NCBI RefSeq assembly: GCF_029784165.1 | Contig: NC_073696.1 | Span: forward strand, 266,320,760-266,384,759 | Reading direction: 5' to 3' | Source: Wyeomyia smithii | Lineage: Eukaryota; Arthropoda; Insecta; Diptera; Culicidae | DNA: 64,000 nucleotides | In this document: piece after piece, positions 10,013 to 21,360 of the stretch | Position numbering within the stretch: position 1 is the stretch's first letter | Layout of the letters: each line of letters starts with the position of its first letter | Translations under genes and position numbers: made by a program | Notes under the pieces: model-generated | Told to the model about the DNA's origin: nothing | The model's input: only the letters and a program-made list of their open reading frames with translations | The model's database searches: none

Positions 10013-11445
10013 CTTGACTTGAATTACAGTCATTAAAAATAAGAAAGTTACCTAATGAGTTTACCGTTTTTACATGTTAGATATTTATTTTCAGACATGT
10101 TTCGGTTTTCTATATCGACTTATATTGGATAGAATAACATTTTCTATTCATCAAATGAATATTGATCAGATTTAATTAAACTCTTAAAACGGTAAACTGA
10201 TATAAATAATTCAAATTTTTTTCCTAAATTTCTTTAAATTTTTGTAACGTCCGTAACAATCCATAGCTTTTTGTATACAAATAAACTCCGATTGAGACCA
10301 CCCTCAGGTAACAATTAACGATCAACTCTTGTTGACCACTTGAACAGGGTGGTCTTCAATAGTTTTCATCTCGAATGGATGCTATCAGTCGGAATGGGCC
10401 ACAAAAATCAACTTCCAACAGGTCTTAAAACGCAATCAGCTACTGATTGATGCCTCTGTTTGTTTTGAAAGAACATATATCACCCATAAAGGTGCTGTAT
10501 TTTCTTCTCAGAATCAAACAAACTGAGGAGATATTTAATTAAAAAAACGACCAACCTTATCTAGCGATAAGGAGCAAACTGGATCCCTACAGCAGAGTTG
10601 CTTTATCCAATTAACACGACGAAAATTTGTCAACCAAGTTGAAGTGCGCTTCGGTGGGTGGCACTTTACCTTTTCACGCACAAGGGTAGCTTGAATTGGG
10701 AAGATTTATAGTTCTTGAAACTAAAATTACAGTCCTAAGAAAAGTAATAAAATTATCTACCACAAGCAGAGTTCATGCTGGACGGTAGCATTTCCGATCA
10801 TTTACTGTCGACTTCTAGGTTATAGGCCGTCCGCTGCATTTCATCTGATTCAATCGCGAAGACAGTTTCCACAGAAAATAAAACAATTTTTTACGACTTT
10901 TCTCTTCGCCTCTCATAGATAAAACACCGACCAGGAGGCACAAACCAGAAGTTCTCATTATCTATCCAATCGCCCAACCTACCTACTATGTAGCGGTCTT
11001 CAGTTTAAAGGATTTCACATAAATCCTGCCCCACTCGGGCACAATTCGGTAGTCGCATATATTTTTGATTATCATATTCTGATTCTCGCATCGTACTCGC
11101 CAGTGCAGTGGATGCCTTTCTCATCTGGTGACATAAAAATGTAGCAATAAAAACTATATGATCAGTTTTGCCCTTTTTCTGTCCTCCGCTCTCTTTGTTC
11201 CAGTGACTGATTTGGGACTCACCAAGAAGCGCGGTGATCCTATAATTTTACGACTTTTCACGAAATTGAAACTAAGAAAGCTCCTCCCGTCTTCTTCGAA
11301 GTAAAAGGATACATTGTTTATTAGTAAAATTGAAACATCCTTCGCTGGCGGTTCATTAGGACGAGCAGTTGGAGTGATTCATGTTTATGGCTGATGAAGA
11401 AAGGTTTCCTTCATTGGAACATAAAAAAACACGGCTATCGACATT
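10013..11445. other. Unassigned stretch
   Basis: No gene or named repeat is recognised. One short hairpin is visible: GAGACCACCCT at about 10294 pairs with AGGGTGGTCTTC at about 10346. The sequence from about 10700 is less AT-rich and could be single-copy host DNA. Confidence 0.4.
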
Positions 11446-12078
11446 TTGCCAGGTCCCAGCCTGTCACTCAAAACACAGCCAGGCCTAATCTATGGACTCT
11501 CGAATGTTTACTCTAGGCTGGCCAGTCGGCGTGAAAGGACAAATGTTCGATTTAGATTGCAAATTTCAAACGAACCCGCATTCGGACAAATCTTCCCCAG
11601 ACCAGAGTGCGATTACAACTGGTATTACTGTCGCAGCACGGAGCTCATCCTGGCTGGTCCGATGACAGTCCCACTGCCCACTGCAGTCTCACCATACCAG
11701 AGCAAATGCACCTGCACTTTTTCGATAAATCCATGCCACTTTTGCGCCCGGAATTCACTCTTTCCCGGACAGAGAAAGCCCAAACCGGAAGGCTCTTCTA
11801 GAATGCTGGACGACCCGAACAACGGACGATCCGTTGTAATCCGTTCTGGTGCGGTGTTCCTCTGTGCAGGGATTCTCTTTGAACTTTTTGCACCGACTGG
11901 AAGGGATAGACACGACGGCACACGGCTCGGTTGTCAACAGTGGTTCAGAGTAAATCCGACGACATTCACAGCCGGTTCTGGACTAACGACTGACGACGAC
12001 GACCAGCCGGCCGGTGAATCTGATGGTTCCTCAAACAAGCCCCAGTCTCGTTATGGGGCAGCAATAGATGCTGACTGA
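11446..12078 (+). other. Unrecognised 210-codon open frame
   Basis: A 210-codon frame without stops in comparatively GC-balanced sequence. The product has no motif I recognise. It contains a Cys-rich stretch (KCTCTFSINPCHFCARN), a hydrophobic patch (AVFLCAGILFELF) and an acidic TTDDDD run near the C-terminus. The opposite strand is also open for about 100 codons, which points to composition rather than selection. It could be part of a host exon or chance. No splice signals were convincing, so I do not call it a gene. Confidence 0.15.
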
Positions 12079-12299
12079 TAGGCGGTATGCACTTTGGTCT
12101 TTTTTGGTTTACTCTGACCAAGCACTTTCTGTTTGTTCGTTCCTTTGTTGATCGAACCAGAATGGGTGGAGATTTCTTGTGTGGTTTTGGCTCAGTGCAT
12201 TTTCGAATATCCTTCGAAGATTCTCTCTTACCAAGTATTTCAAAACAGAATTCAAGGAAAGAGCAACGAGATTATGAGGTTAACATTCATTTCATTGAT

Positions 12300-13793
12300 T
12301 GATTTTTCAGCAAACCATTGTTTTGAAAATTTAATTTTTGACTGCTTTGTTTCTGTTTTATTTTCTTATTGCAATAATAAGTTTTGCAAATGTTGTTTTA
12401 TTGCTAAACTTTTCAATTTCAAATACAATTATGGTTTCACTGACTACTATAGGTTCAGTGTATCGACTTTTTTGTTCCTATTTTCGATTTTTTGTTTTCT
12501 GTGTTTTAGTTTCTGGTTTCTGATTTCTACTTTTCTCTGTTGTTTTCTGTTTCCTCTTTAATTTTCTAATTTCTCACTTTTTTTCGTTATCTCTCATCAC
12601 TTTTCTCCTTCTTGTTTTATTTTCTTTCTCTGTTTTTTTTCTCTTTTCTATTTTCTATTTTTTTGTCTCTTTGCTTCTCTTTTTTCTTTTCTCTTTTCTT
12701 TTTTCTCTTCTCTGTTTCCTGTTTTCTCTCTTCTCTTTTCTCTCTTCTCTTTTCTCTTTTCTCTCTTCCCTTTTCACTTTTCTCTTTTCGCGTTTCCATT
12801 TTCTCTTTTCTCTTTTCTCTTTTCTCTTTTCTCTTTTCTCTTTTCGCTTTTCTCTTTTTTCTTTTCTCTTTTCTCTTTTCTATTTTCTCTTTTCTCATTT
12901 CTCATTTCTCTTTTCTCTTTTCACTTTTCACTTTTCTCTTTTCTCTTTTCTCTTCTCTCTTTTCACTTTTCTCTTTTCTTTTTTGTCTTTTCTCTATTCT
13001 CTTTTTTCTTTTCTATATTCTCTTCCTTTTTTCTTTTTTCCCAGTTCTCTTTTTCTTTTACTCTTTTCTTTTTTCTCTTTTTTTATTCCTTTTTATCTCT
13101 TCTCGCTTTTCGGTTTTTCCTTTTCTCATTTTTTTTGCTCTGTTCTCTATATTTCTGTTTTTTTGTTTCCTGCTTTCTCTTTTTTTGTTCTTCTTTTTCT
13201 CTTTTCTCCATTCTCTTTTCTTTGTTCTCTTTTTTTGTTTCTCTTCTCTTTTCGCTTTTTTTTCCTCTTATCCTTTCTTTTTTCTATTCTCTTCACTATT
13301 TTCTTTTCGCACTTCGATTTTTTCTTTTTTCGCTGTGTTTCAGGTTTTTTTTTTTCTTTTCGATTTTTTTTCTATTCTCTTTATGTTTTCGGTTTTCTGT
13401 TTTTTGCTTTCTATTTTCAGGTTATTTTATTATCATGTTTGATTTGTTCTGTTCTTTGTTCTTTGTTTACTCATTTCTCTTTTCTGTTTTCTTGTTTTTT
13501 TCTCTTTTTTCTCTTTCCTCTTCTTTTTTTACTTTTCTCGATTCTTTTTTCTGTTTCCTTTTCTCTTTTTTCTCTCTACTCTATTCTCTTTTTTTCTTCT
13601 TATAACTTTTCCTTTCACGCGTTCCCATTTTCTTTCTTTTTTATTTAATTTTATTTTTTGTTTTCTCTTCTTTGTTTTTTTTTTGCTTTCTATTTTTGAG
13701 ATTTTCAATTTTGTTTTTCTTTGTTTTCATTTCTCTTTTCGTTTTTTCTCTCCTCTTTCCTGTTTATTTTTTTTTCTTTTCTCTTTTTTTTCT
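12300..13793. repeat. Polypyrimidine tract, degenerate (TTTTCTC)n
   Basis: From about 12600 the plus strand is nearly free of purines. It is dominated by the 7-bp unit TTTTCTC, locally exact (about 12780-12980) and elsewhere eroded. The left shoulder (12300-12600) is T-rich and less regular. Several frames stay open for 150-325 codons as Ser/Phe/Leu-rich products, simply because stop codons need A or G. These are not genes. The block is continuous with the exact arrays that follow. Confidence 0.9.
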
Positions 13794-14323
13794 TCTCTTA
13801 TCTCTTATCTCTTATCTCTTATCTCTTATCTCTTATCTCTTATCTCTTATCTCTTATCTCTTATCTCTTATCTCTTATCTCTTATCTCTTATCTCTTATC
13901 TCTTATCTCTTATCTCTTATCTCTTATCTCTTATCTCTTATCTCTTATCTCTTATCTCTTATCTCTTATCTCTTATCTCTTATCTCTTATCTCTTATCTC
14001 TTATCTCTTATCTCTTATCTCTTATCTCTTATCTCTTATCTCTTATCTCTTATCTCTTATCTCTTATCTCTTATCTCTTATCTCTTATCTCTTATCTCTT
14101 ATCTCTTATCTCTTATCTCTTATCTCTTATCTCTTATCCCTTATCTCTTATCTCTTATCTCTTATCTCTTATCTCTTATCTCTTATCTCTTATCTCTTAT
14201 CTCTTATCTCCTATCTCTTATCTCTTATCTCTTATCTCTTATCTCTTATCTCTTATCTCTTATCTCTTATCTCTTATCTCTTATCTCTTATCTCGTAACT
14301 CTTATCTCTTATCTCTTATCTCT
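13794..14323. repeat. 7-bp tandem array (TTATCTC)n, about 75 copies
   Basis: An almost perfect tandem array of CTTATCT (same as TTATCTC in another phase), about 530 bp long. Isolated substitutions occur near 14138 (CCC), 14210 (CCT) and 14295 (CGTAA). The unit differs from the flanking TTTTCTC by one base. Such homogeneity implies recent amplification. The long open frame through it (about 200-438 codons of LLSLISY) is an artefact. Confidence 0.95.
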
Positions 14324-14627
14324 AAACGCTTTTCTCTTATTTCTTATATCTTTTCTCTTTTTTCTCATCTCTTTACGCTTTTCTCTTTTCTGTTTTCTCT
14401 TTTCCCGTTTCTCTTTACTATTTTGGCTTTTTTCTCTTTTCTCTCTTCGCTTTTTTCCTCTTTTCACTTTTTTCTCTTTTCTTCTCTCTCCTATATATTA
14501 TCTTATCTCTCTTTCATCTTTTTTTCTCTCTCTTCTGCTCTTTTTTTCTTCTCTCTACTCTGATTCTTTTTCACTTTTTTCGATTGTATCTTTATTCTAT
14601 TTTTTTTATTTTCTTGGTTTCCAGTTA

Positions 14628-14984
14628 ACTGTTTTCTGTTTTCTGTTTTTTGTTTCCTGTTTTTTGTTTTCTGTTTTCTGTTTTCTGTTTTCTGTTTTCT
14701 GTTTTCTGTTTTCTGTTTTCTGTTTTCTGTTTTCTGTTTTCTGTTTTCTGTTTTCTGTTTTCTGTTTTCTGTTTTCTGTTTTCTGTTTTCTGTTTTCTGT
14801 TTTCTGTTTTCTGTTTTCTGTTTTCTGTTTTCTGTTTTCTGTTTTCTGTTTTCTGTTTTCTGTTTTCTGTTTTCTGTTTTCTGTTTTCTGTTTTCTGTTT
14901 TCTGTTTTCTGTTTTCTGTTTTCTGTTATCTGTTTTCTGTTTTCTGTTTTCTGTTTTCTGTTATCTGTTTTCTGTTTTCTGTTT
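14628..14984. repeat. 7-bp tandem array (TTTTCTG)n, about 51 copies
   Basis: A near-perfect array of TTTTCTG, about 357 bp, with a few TTATCTG variants toward the right end. The unit differs from TTTTCTC by one base. The reverse-complement unit forms the much longer array at 33899-35830. Confidence 0.95.
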
Positions 14985-15039
14985 ATGTCTGAACTCTGAT
15001 CTCTAACGTATTTTTTACTGATTTACCGATATGTTCCTT

Positions 15040-16060
15040 GAACTCTAATGTTGGGTTTCTGATTTCTATTTTTAACCATCGCTCTGTTATTTATAATTTT
15101 TGTTTTTTTTTTTTACTTTCGCTTTTTGCAAAAATGTATTCTGTTTTCTTTTGTTTCACTTTATTCATGTTTTCTTTTCTTTTCTTTTTTTATCTCTTTT
15201 CTTTTCTCCCTTTTTTGTCGTTTCTCTTTTCCGTTTTCACTTTTTTTTCTCTTTTCTCTGTTTTTTTTTTCTTTGTCTTTTCTGTTTTTCTTTTTATTTC
15301 TCTTGTCTCTTTTCTTTTTCCTCTTTTCTCTTTTATCATTTTTTTTCTCTCTTTTCTCATTTCTTTTTCAGCTTTTATCTTATCTCCATTCTCCTCTATC
15401 TTTTTCCTTTTATTTTTCGCTTTCTCTTTTCGTTTTTTTTTATTTTCTCTCATATTTTTTTCTTTTCTTCTTTACCTTTCCTTTTTTTCTTTCTACTTTT
15501 TCCTTCATTTCTTTGCTCTTTTCTTTTTTCTCTTTTCTCTTTTCACTGTTCTATTTTCTCCTTCTTTTCTCTTTTCTTTTTTCTCTTATTTTTTCTCATT
15601 TTTCATATTTTCTACTCTCTTATCTTATTGCTCTTTTTTCTCTTCTCTTACCTTCATTCTATTTTATCTTCTATCTCTTCCCTCTCATATTTTCTTTTTA
15701 TCTCTCCGTTTTTTCTTTAATTCTCTCTCATCAGATCTTCCCTTTTTTTCACTTTTCCTTCCCTCTCCCCCTTTACATTTTTTTCTTTCTCCTTTCTTAT
15801 TTCTTCTCTTTTCAATCTGTTTTGTTCAATTTTCTTTTTTCTTCTCTCCTATTTTCTATTTTCTTTTTTCTTTTCTCATTTTTCTCTAATCTTTTCTCTT
15901 TTCTCTATCCTCATTTCTTTTCCACGTGTCACTCTTCGCTTTTCTCTCTTTTTTCCACTTTTCTTTTTTCATTTTTCTTTGTTTCTTTGCCATATCCTGT
16001 TTTCTATTTATTTTCGTTTTCTGCTTTCTGTTGTCTATTTTCTGTTATCTGATTTTTGAA
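15040..16060. repeat. Polypyrimidine tract right of the 7-bp arrays
   Basis: After a short spacer with GCTCTGTTATTT (about 15081) and TTCGCTTTTTGCAAAAATGT (about 15118-15137), the plus strand returns to dense T/C with TTTTCTC-like units up to about 16050. The reverse complement of the same spacer, in the same order, lies at about 33830-33877 beside the inverted array. The two loci are therefore copies of one composite sequence. Open frames of up to about 308 codons here are compositional. Confidence 0.85.
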
Positions 16061-19000
16061 TGCGGTACCCTGATTATGCACTACTGATTTTCCGATTTGT
16101 TTTTCGAATTTCAATATTTTTTTCTTATTTCTATTTTATATTCATTGCTCTTTGATCTTTCATTCTGGATTTTCGCTTTTTGTATCCTGATTTTCTATCT
16201 CGATGTTTTTTTTTTCTCTGATTTTGTACTTTCAAATATTCATTTATAGTTTATGATATCTAATTTCGGCTCTTGATATCTGCACTTTTATCTTCGATTT
16301 CTTGTTGCCGTAAAAATGATAATAACCTCAGTTATTGGACTAAACATTAAAATTTATTGCTGTAACAATTTTATTTTAGCGTCTAGTTCAATGCTCTCCG
16401 ATTTCTGATTTCTTATTTCTAATTTTTGGCTTATTACTGTTTGATTCCTGAATACTTTTCTATGATAAACATAAGTCGGCTGACTGCTGATTTATCAATT
16501 ATTTATAAATATAAGGTTTTACTCTCAACTTCAGATACCATATTTTAGGGTTTAGATTCATGATTTGCATTTTTTCATTTCTTATTTAATATTTCTAATT
16601 TATTGTTTATAAATCAGATCCAATTTCTTGTTATTGGTTTTGAATCACTGTGGGTTATTATGGATTAACGAAATAAATTTACTTCCTCGATGGCTTTCAA
16701 CGTTGCTCAAATCTTGAGTCAAATTATTCACATACACAACACCTTAACAGTAAATAAAAAAAACACACATCTTATTAATAAATATGTTCAACTCACACAG
16801 AGCCGTATTGGTTAGGGAGTCGATTCGACTATGTAAACGTGAAACTTACAACTGTCGAAGTTTCGACCTGGCTGAAAAGTACATCATGACATGCTAGCAG
16901 GACATTTATTAGCTATAAATCAGCTAAGGTACGGCTTACTGTTTAAAGCATATGGGTTTATTTTTCCGCCACATTAAGTTGGGAGTAAAAAAATTCACGA
17001 TGGTTTTCTTACACGACTTGTGTACCGTTGGAGTGCCGTAACAATAGTTTCATAACATAGATTTTCGCCGTACTCAAAATGCACAAAAACTTCACGCAGC
17101 GTTCCGTCCCCCACCCCGTAGGTGGCTTCGACGGTGCAAAACAAATTTAACGCGTTAACCTATCCCAATGAAATGTGCCATTTTATGGCGACTATTCAAT
17201 TATACGTTTTAATCTTAACTATATTTCATACTTTTACTGTAGTTGTTTTTCTACTCGTGCCTTATCTTTTATTTGCTTTATACGCCCGATCGACATGCGA
17301 TTGGAATGGGACTGTTCTAATGGCATATGCCACGGAGAGTCACGCCGCGGGTCGAAGCCTATTGCATTGGAGAGTGGAAGAGTGGGTTTCAGTGAATTAA
17401 AACAATATTTAATAACAGCTATAAATCACCGGTGGTTATAACTCTGCCCCGGCAGGCAAGCGACAGTCGAAATAAGCTGAATCGCGAATCGCCCACCCGC
17501 GCGCCACGGCGTGAACAGCGTGTCTTTCTTCCGTGGGCTTCCCGAGGCCCGCTGTGGACACGCGTGTCTTTGGCCATTCTTTTCCCCAGTGGTGGGCTTT
17601 CCGATTGTATTCCAAAACCGTTGCACGGTATGTTGTTCCGTCCAAAAAAAAAACAACTTTCGCGCCGAGAAAACAGCCGAGAGCCCGAATCCTTACGAGT
17701 GAGTGGCTTTTAATGGAGTGAGTTTTCTTAGCGGGAAATCGATCATGTAGTGTCCTTTTTTGGCGTTTACACCTACCGCGTACAAGTGACGAACATCCAT
17801 AGGAAGCCACTTCAAGAGTGTGCCAAATTTGGTCAAAAATCCTCACTGTAAGCCACTGTTTATTCTCTGTATCGGGAATGTTGTTTAATGAGTAGTTTGA
17901 AGCCCAAAATCGCTCGGCGTTGGCTCAAGGCTATCCAAAATCAAAAAGTCTTTTCACCAAATGTGTTATCCCGCAAGTTAATACACCGTTCAACTGACTG
18001 TCAGCACATCAAAACAGAAGAAAGGATCAAAGGAAAATTTCGGGTACGTGAAGGCTGATTGATATTACTTATATAGGTGAAGCGTGAAATAGAATTTCAC
18101 TCAATTGTTGGACAGAAGAGAATTTTACCTCAACGCAAAGGTCACCGAAGTTTGCGGGAACATCGTTATTCATGAAGGACACATTTTCCCGTCCACAGTT
18201 CAATTTCCTGCCGGTGTCCGCTGGCTGCCGGTGGCAGCTAAAGATTTCCCAGAGCCCGCACAAATGAAACGTAATCACGGAATAGGAAATCGCTGTTCGC
18301 GGCGCGCACTTGCAGGATAACAAATAAATTAATTTCATTTTTCTCATTCGGAACAGAATCGCCCAAATCTGATGCAGAGATCTGCATGTAGATGAAATTT
18401 TAATTAATTTTTTTCATTCATCCTACAGCACCGACTAGTGGCCGAGCGCGGAGATATGCGGAAGTCCTCGGCCAGGCTTCCTGTGCTCAATCTCGGTTCT
18501 TTCGTTCGCCGGTTTTTGTTTGCACCCAGGCTGCGGCCGGGGTCATTCCGTTTTCTTCCGGTGTGGATATTAATCAAAGTTTGAATTTGGCGGGAAGTAA
18601 ATTACGGAGGGGTAAATGGAGCTGCAGATAAGAGAAAAGCGATTTTCTTTACTTTTGGATATATATTTTTTCCGAGTTCGTTAGCTGTCGGCAAAGAAAA
18701 TTTTCCCGCCTATTGCCACCGCCTTCGGTGCCCTTCGCGTTGATCGTTTTGCATGCATTTTTTTTTTATTCTCGAAATGCCCTTGAAGTACTGGAAAACA
18801 GACCGATTTACTGGTGTATGTCGTACGATTTTTTGCTCCAAGTTGTGTTTACTCCACTAAAAGGAACTAACTTAACCATCGGTTTGCAGGAAACTGCTAT
18901 ATCAAAATCTGAAAATAATCCATTATTTAAAATGGTTTGAATCTCACTATTCCTCTTCCAAACCAATCGAATTCTTCGGTACGGATCGCGAGACAATAAC

Positions 19001-20349
19001 TAATGATCAACAAGATTTCGCCATTATTTCACATCCTATTGACTACTAAACCAGTTTTCGCAGCTTTTAATGCTGTACAGTGCTGTCAGTGTCGAACCGA
19101 TCGCGTTTGCTTTTCCACCAGAAGCCCTTCGTCGTCGTTCGGTTGCAGCTTGCAGCAGCAGCACCGGCCTCCGATAAGCCATTAAAAGTCAACCTCCTGC
19201 TGCCGTTTTATTCACCAAGTGGTGCCCTCTCCCGTTATAATGGCCGATGTAAACATTTGTCAATGAGTCACATTATCAGTTAGTCAATCTTTACGAGCTT
19301 TCCAAAGATGAATGCACCCGATAAAGACGAGTGAGCATCACGGTCGAGAAGATTTAAGACCAGCTTCGATGGTTTCTACGCCAGCCACACACTTTAGGCT
19401 TCTTGTTCGGCCGGCCGGACGCAATATTCGATAGGTCCGTGATACGACGACGGCTAGAAGCAGTGGACCCTTACAGGTCCCGGAATCGTTTTTGACGCGA
19501 AGAATGCATAAAGAGCCAGGCCAAAATCGTGTGTAGGAGAAGATCGCTAGGCTGATACGTGTGTGTTATATCCATTCCGAGCTTTTCTTTTTTCTTTCGT
19601 CCATCAGTAACGCTCAGTCAGAACTATAGAGATTTTATTCAATTTTATTATAGAATCCACTGTCTAGATAGATACAAGCCCCTGTCGTCAAGAGAACTTG
19701 GGATCCGGTGTCGTCTCCCGTGATCCCGTGAGAGGTAGCCAAAACATATTATAATAGTTATTATAATTTACAAAATTTTATGGCTTTTGACTTCTTTTTT
19801 CTTTTAGCCCCCTTCGGTCGGTCGGTCCTCGAAGACGTTCCGAAGAAATCAATTGACACGCTCTTGCGCCGCTCTTGTGTGACACTCTGTCGTCGTTCCG
19901 TTTGTTTCGTTTTCATCTTTCGACCAGGCGGTAAGGAGTGGAGCGGAACGGAACGAAAGTTATGAGAGCTTCCATTTAGTAATTTGTTGAAGAAATTTAT
20001 CGGAAATTAATTTTTATTCAAAATCATTCCGTCGAGTAGCTGCCTGGACGCTGCTCTTGACCGATGGAAGAGGCTTATCGCTTGTTCAATCGGTGGGTTT
20101 CGGATAATTGGTTTGGATTGCTTCTGGGAATTCGGTGGATTTGGTTGATAATTGCATCGAAAAGTTCGATGATGGAAGCGAGAAAATTTACGATTGCGGC
20201 TGTTAAAACTGGTCACTCCAGTTATATGAAATTAAGCATATAATTGTAAAGGAAAACAGGTCGCCATTTAAGATCAATACTTTTTTGAATTGAATTCCTT
20301 ATATCCGAGCAAGATATTATTGCTAAGAACATAAGAAACGGTTATCATT
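16061..20349. other. Unassigned, probably largely single-copy sequence
   Basis: The left part (16061-16640) still shows eroded TTTCTGATTTCTG words. From about 17000 the base composition is more even, and several frames of 60-136 codons are open on both strands at once near 17430-17850. I recognise none of their products and see no convincing splice sites. It may be host intergenic or intronic DNA. Confidence 0.35.
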
Positions 20350-20362
20350 AAGTGTTATAATT

Positions 20363-20957
20363 ATCGGTGCCTGTGGTGAAGGTTATCACGACATAGAGCA
20401 CGTTGTTTGGTCATGCCCTGTACACCGTGACGCCAGGTCTAAATTAATAGCTTCCCTGCAGGCCGAAAGTAGGCAGCCGGCTGTTCCCGTTCGTGATGTC
20501 TTGACGAGCCGTGACCTATCCTACATATACGTTTCCTGAAATCCATCCACGCCCCAGTTTAATCCCATTCCCTTCCGCCTACATCCAACCAAAAGACAAG
20601 AACACGTTAAGACCCCGGATTCGGAAACAGCAACTAGACCCGCACGATACTCTCAGGGCCCGAGGGAGACAACTCAATATGCCAGTCCGTAATATCTTGG
20701 CCCAGCAGCGGAACAAATTTAATATGCTGCTTACCTATGGCGATGGAAAACCATCAAACAACAAATCAGTGCTTTTAATGCAAAATATTCTAGCTTTAAG
20801 TTAGATTTAGTTTCAGCTAGTTGTCGGCAGCGAGGATAAAAAATTTGCTTTTAGTTATTAAGATACTTTAGAAAGTAAGCTTCCAGATATAATTGGCGCC
20901 GTTAAACATTGAATTGTATTTGTGCCGTGGCAAATAAATTATAGATGAAGAAAAAAA
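20363..20957 (+). mobile_element. Short 5'-truncated copy of the RNase H LINE
   Basis: Almost identical to 7015-7610. It starts within the Cys/His knuckle region (CACGEGYHDIEHVVWSC would follow) and continues through the 3' untranslated region to AAATAAATTATAGATGAAG and poly(A). A perfect 13-bp target duplication, AAGTGTTATAATT, flanks it at 20350-20362 and 20958-20970. Only the last ~600 bp were copied, typical of incomplete target-primed reverse transcription. High similarity to the other copy and an unmutated duplication indicate recent insertion. Confidence 0.92.
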
Positions 20958-21149
20958 AAGTGTTATAATTCCCAAAAATTGAAGAATGCCTCAAAAGTAC
21001 CTAGTAAAATCTTGTCAGAAGGTTTGTGGATTCTGGCAATTCAACATTTTCCACCTTTTTTACCACTAAAGGCAATAGGATAGGCTGATAGCTATCATAG
21101 TTACACTGGCGACAATCGCCTTTTTTGGCTTAGAAATGGTTATTCAATA

Positions 21150-21360
21150 AATGAATACGGACAATTAATATGTTTAAAAAACAATAGATAGTTGTTGTTC
21201 AAGCAGCAAATGTGGGGTTGACGATTGAAAAATGTACTAACTGGTAAAATAGTTATAAAGAAATTTACGAAAAATATAGTCCAGCAAGTGGGACTCGAAC
21301 CCACAACTTCTAATCTCCGGTCAGATGCAAGCAATACAAAAAATCCATTTGGCGAGGCCG
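21150..21360 (-). mobile_element. tRNA-derived SINE-like unit
   Basis: Read on the minus strand, a tRNA-like head spans roughly 21360-21281. It has an A-box-like TCGCCAAATGG (21345-21355) and a clear B box, GGTTCGAGTCC (21291-21301), inside a plausible T arm (GTGGGTTCGAGTCCCAC). About 130 bp of AT-rich sequence follow. The acceptor stem does not pair well, so this is not a functional tRNA gene. It is best read as a SINE head or tRNA pseudogene. It is unrelated at sequence level to the SINE at 24556-24908. Confidence 0.55.

Noticed and set aside
13794..14323. Possible telomeric or CRISPR-like array
   Set aside because: The 7-bp unit is not the insect TTAGG telomere repeat, and there are no spacers between units.
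12612..16052. Plus-strand frames of 150-438 codons rich in Ser, Phe and Leu
   Set aside because: Stop codons need A or G, which are nearly absent from this strand, so open frames are expected without coding.
17426..17846. Several overlapping frames of 60-136 codons on both strands
   Set aside because: Both strands open at once, no recognisable product and no splice context; likely composition.
21281..21360. Functional tRNA gene on the minus strand
   Set aside because: T arm and B box are clear, but the acceptor and anticodon stems do not form; better read as a SINE head.
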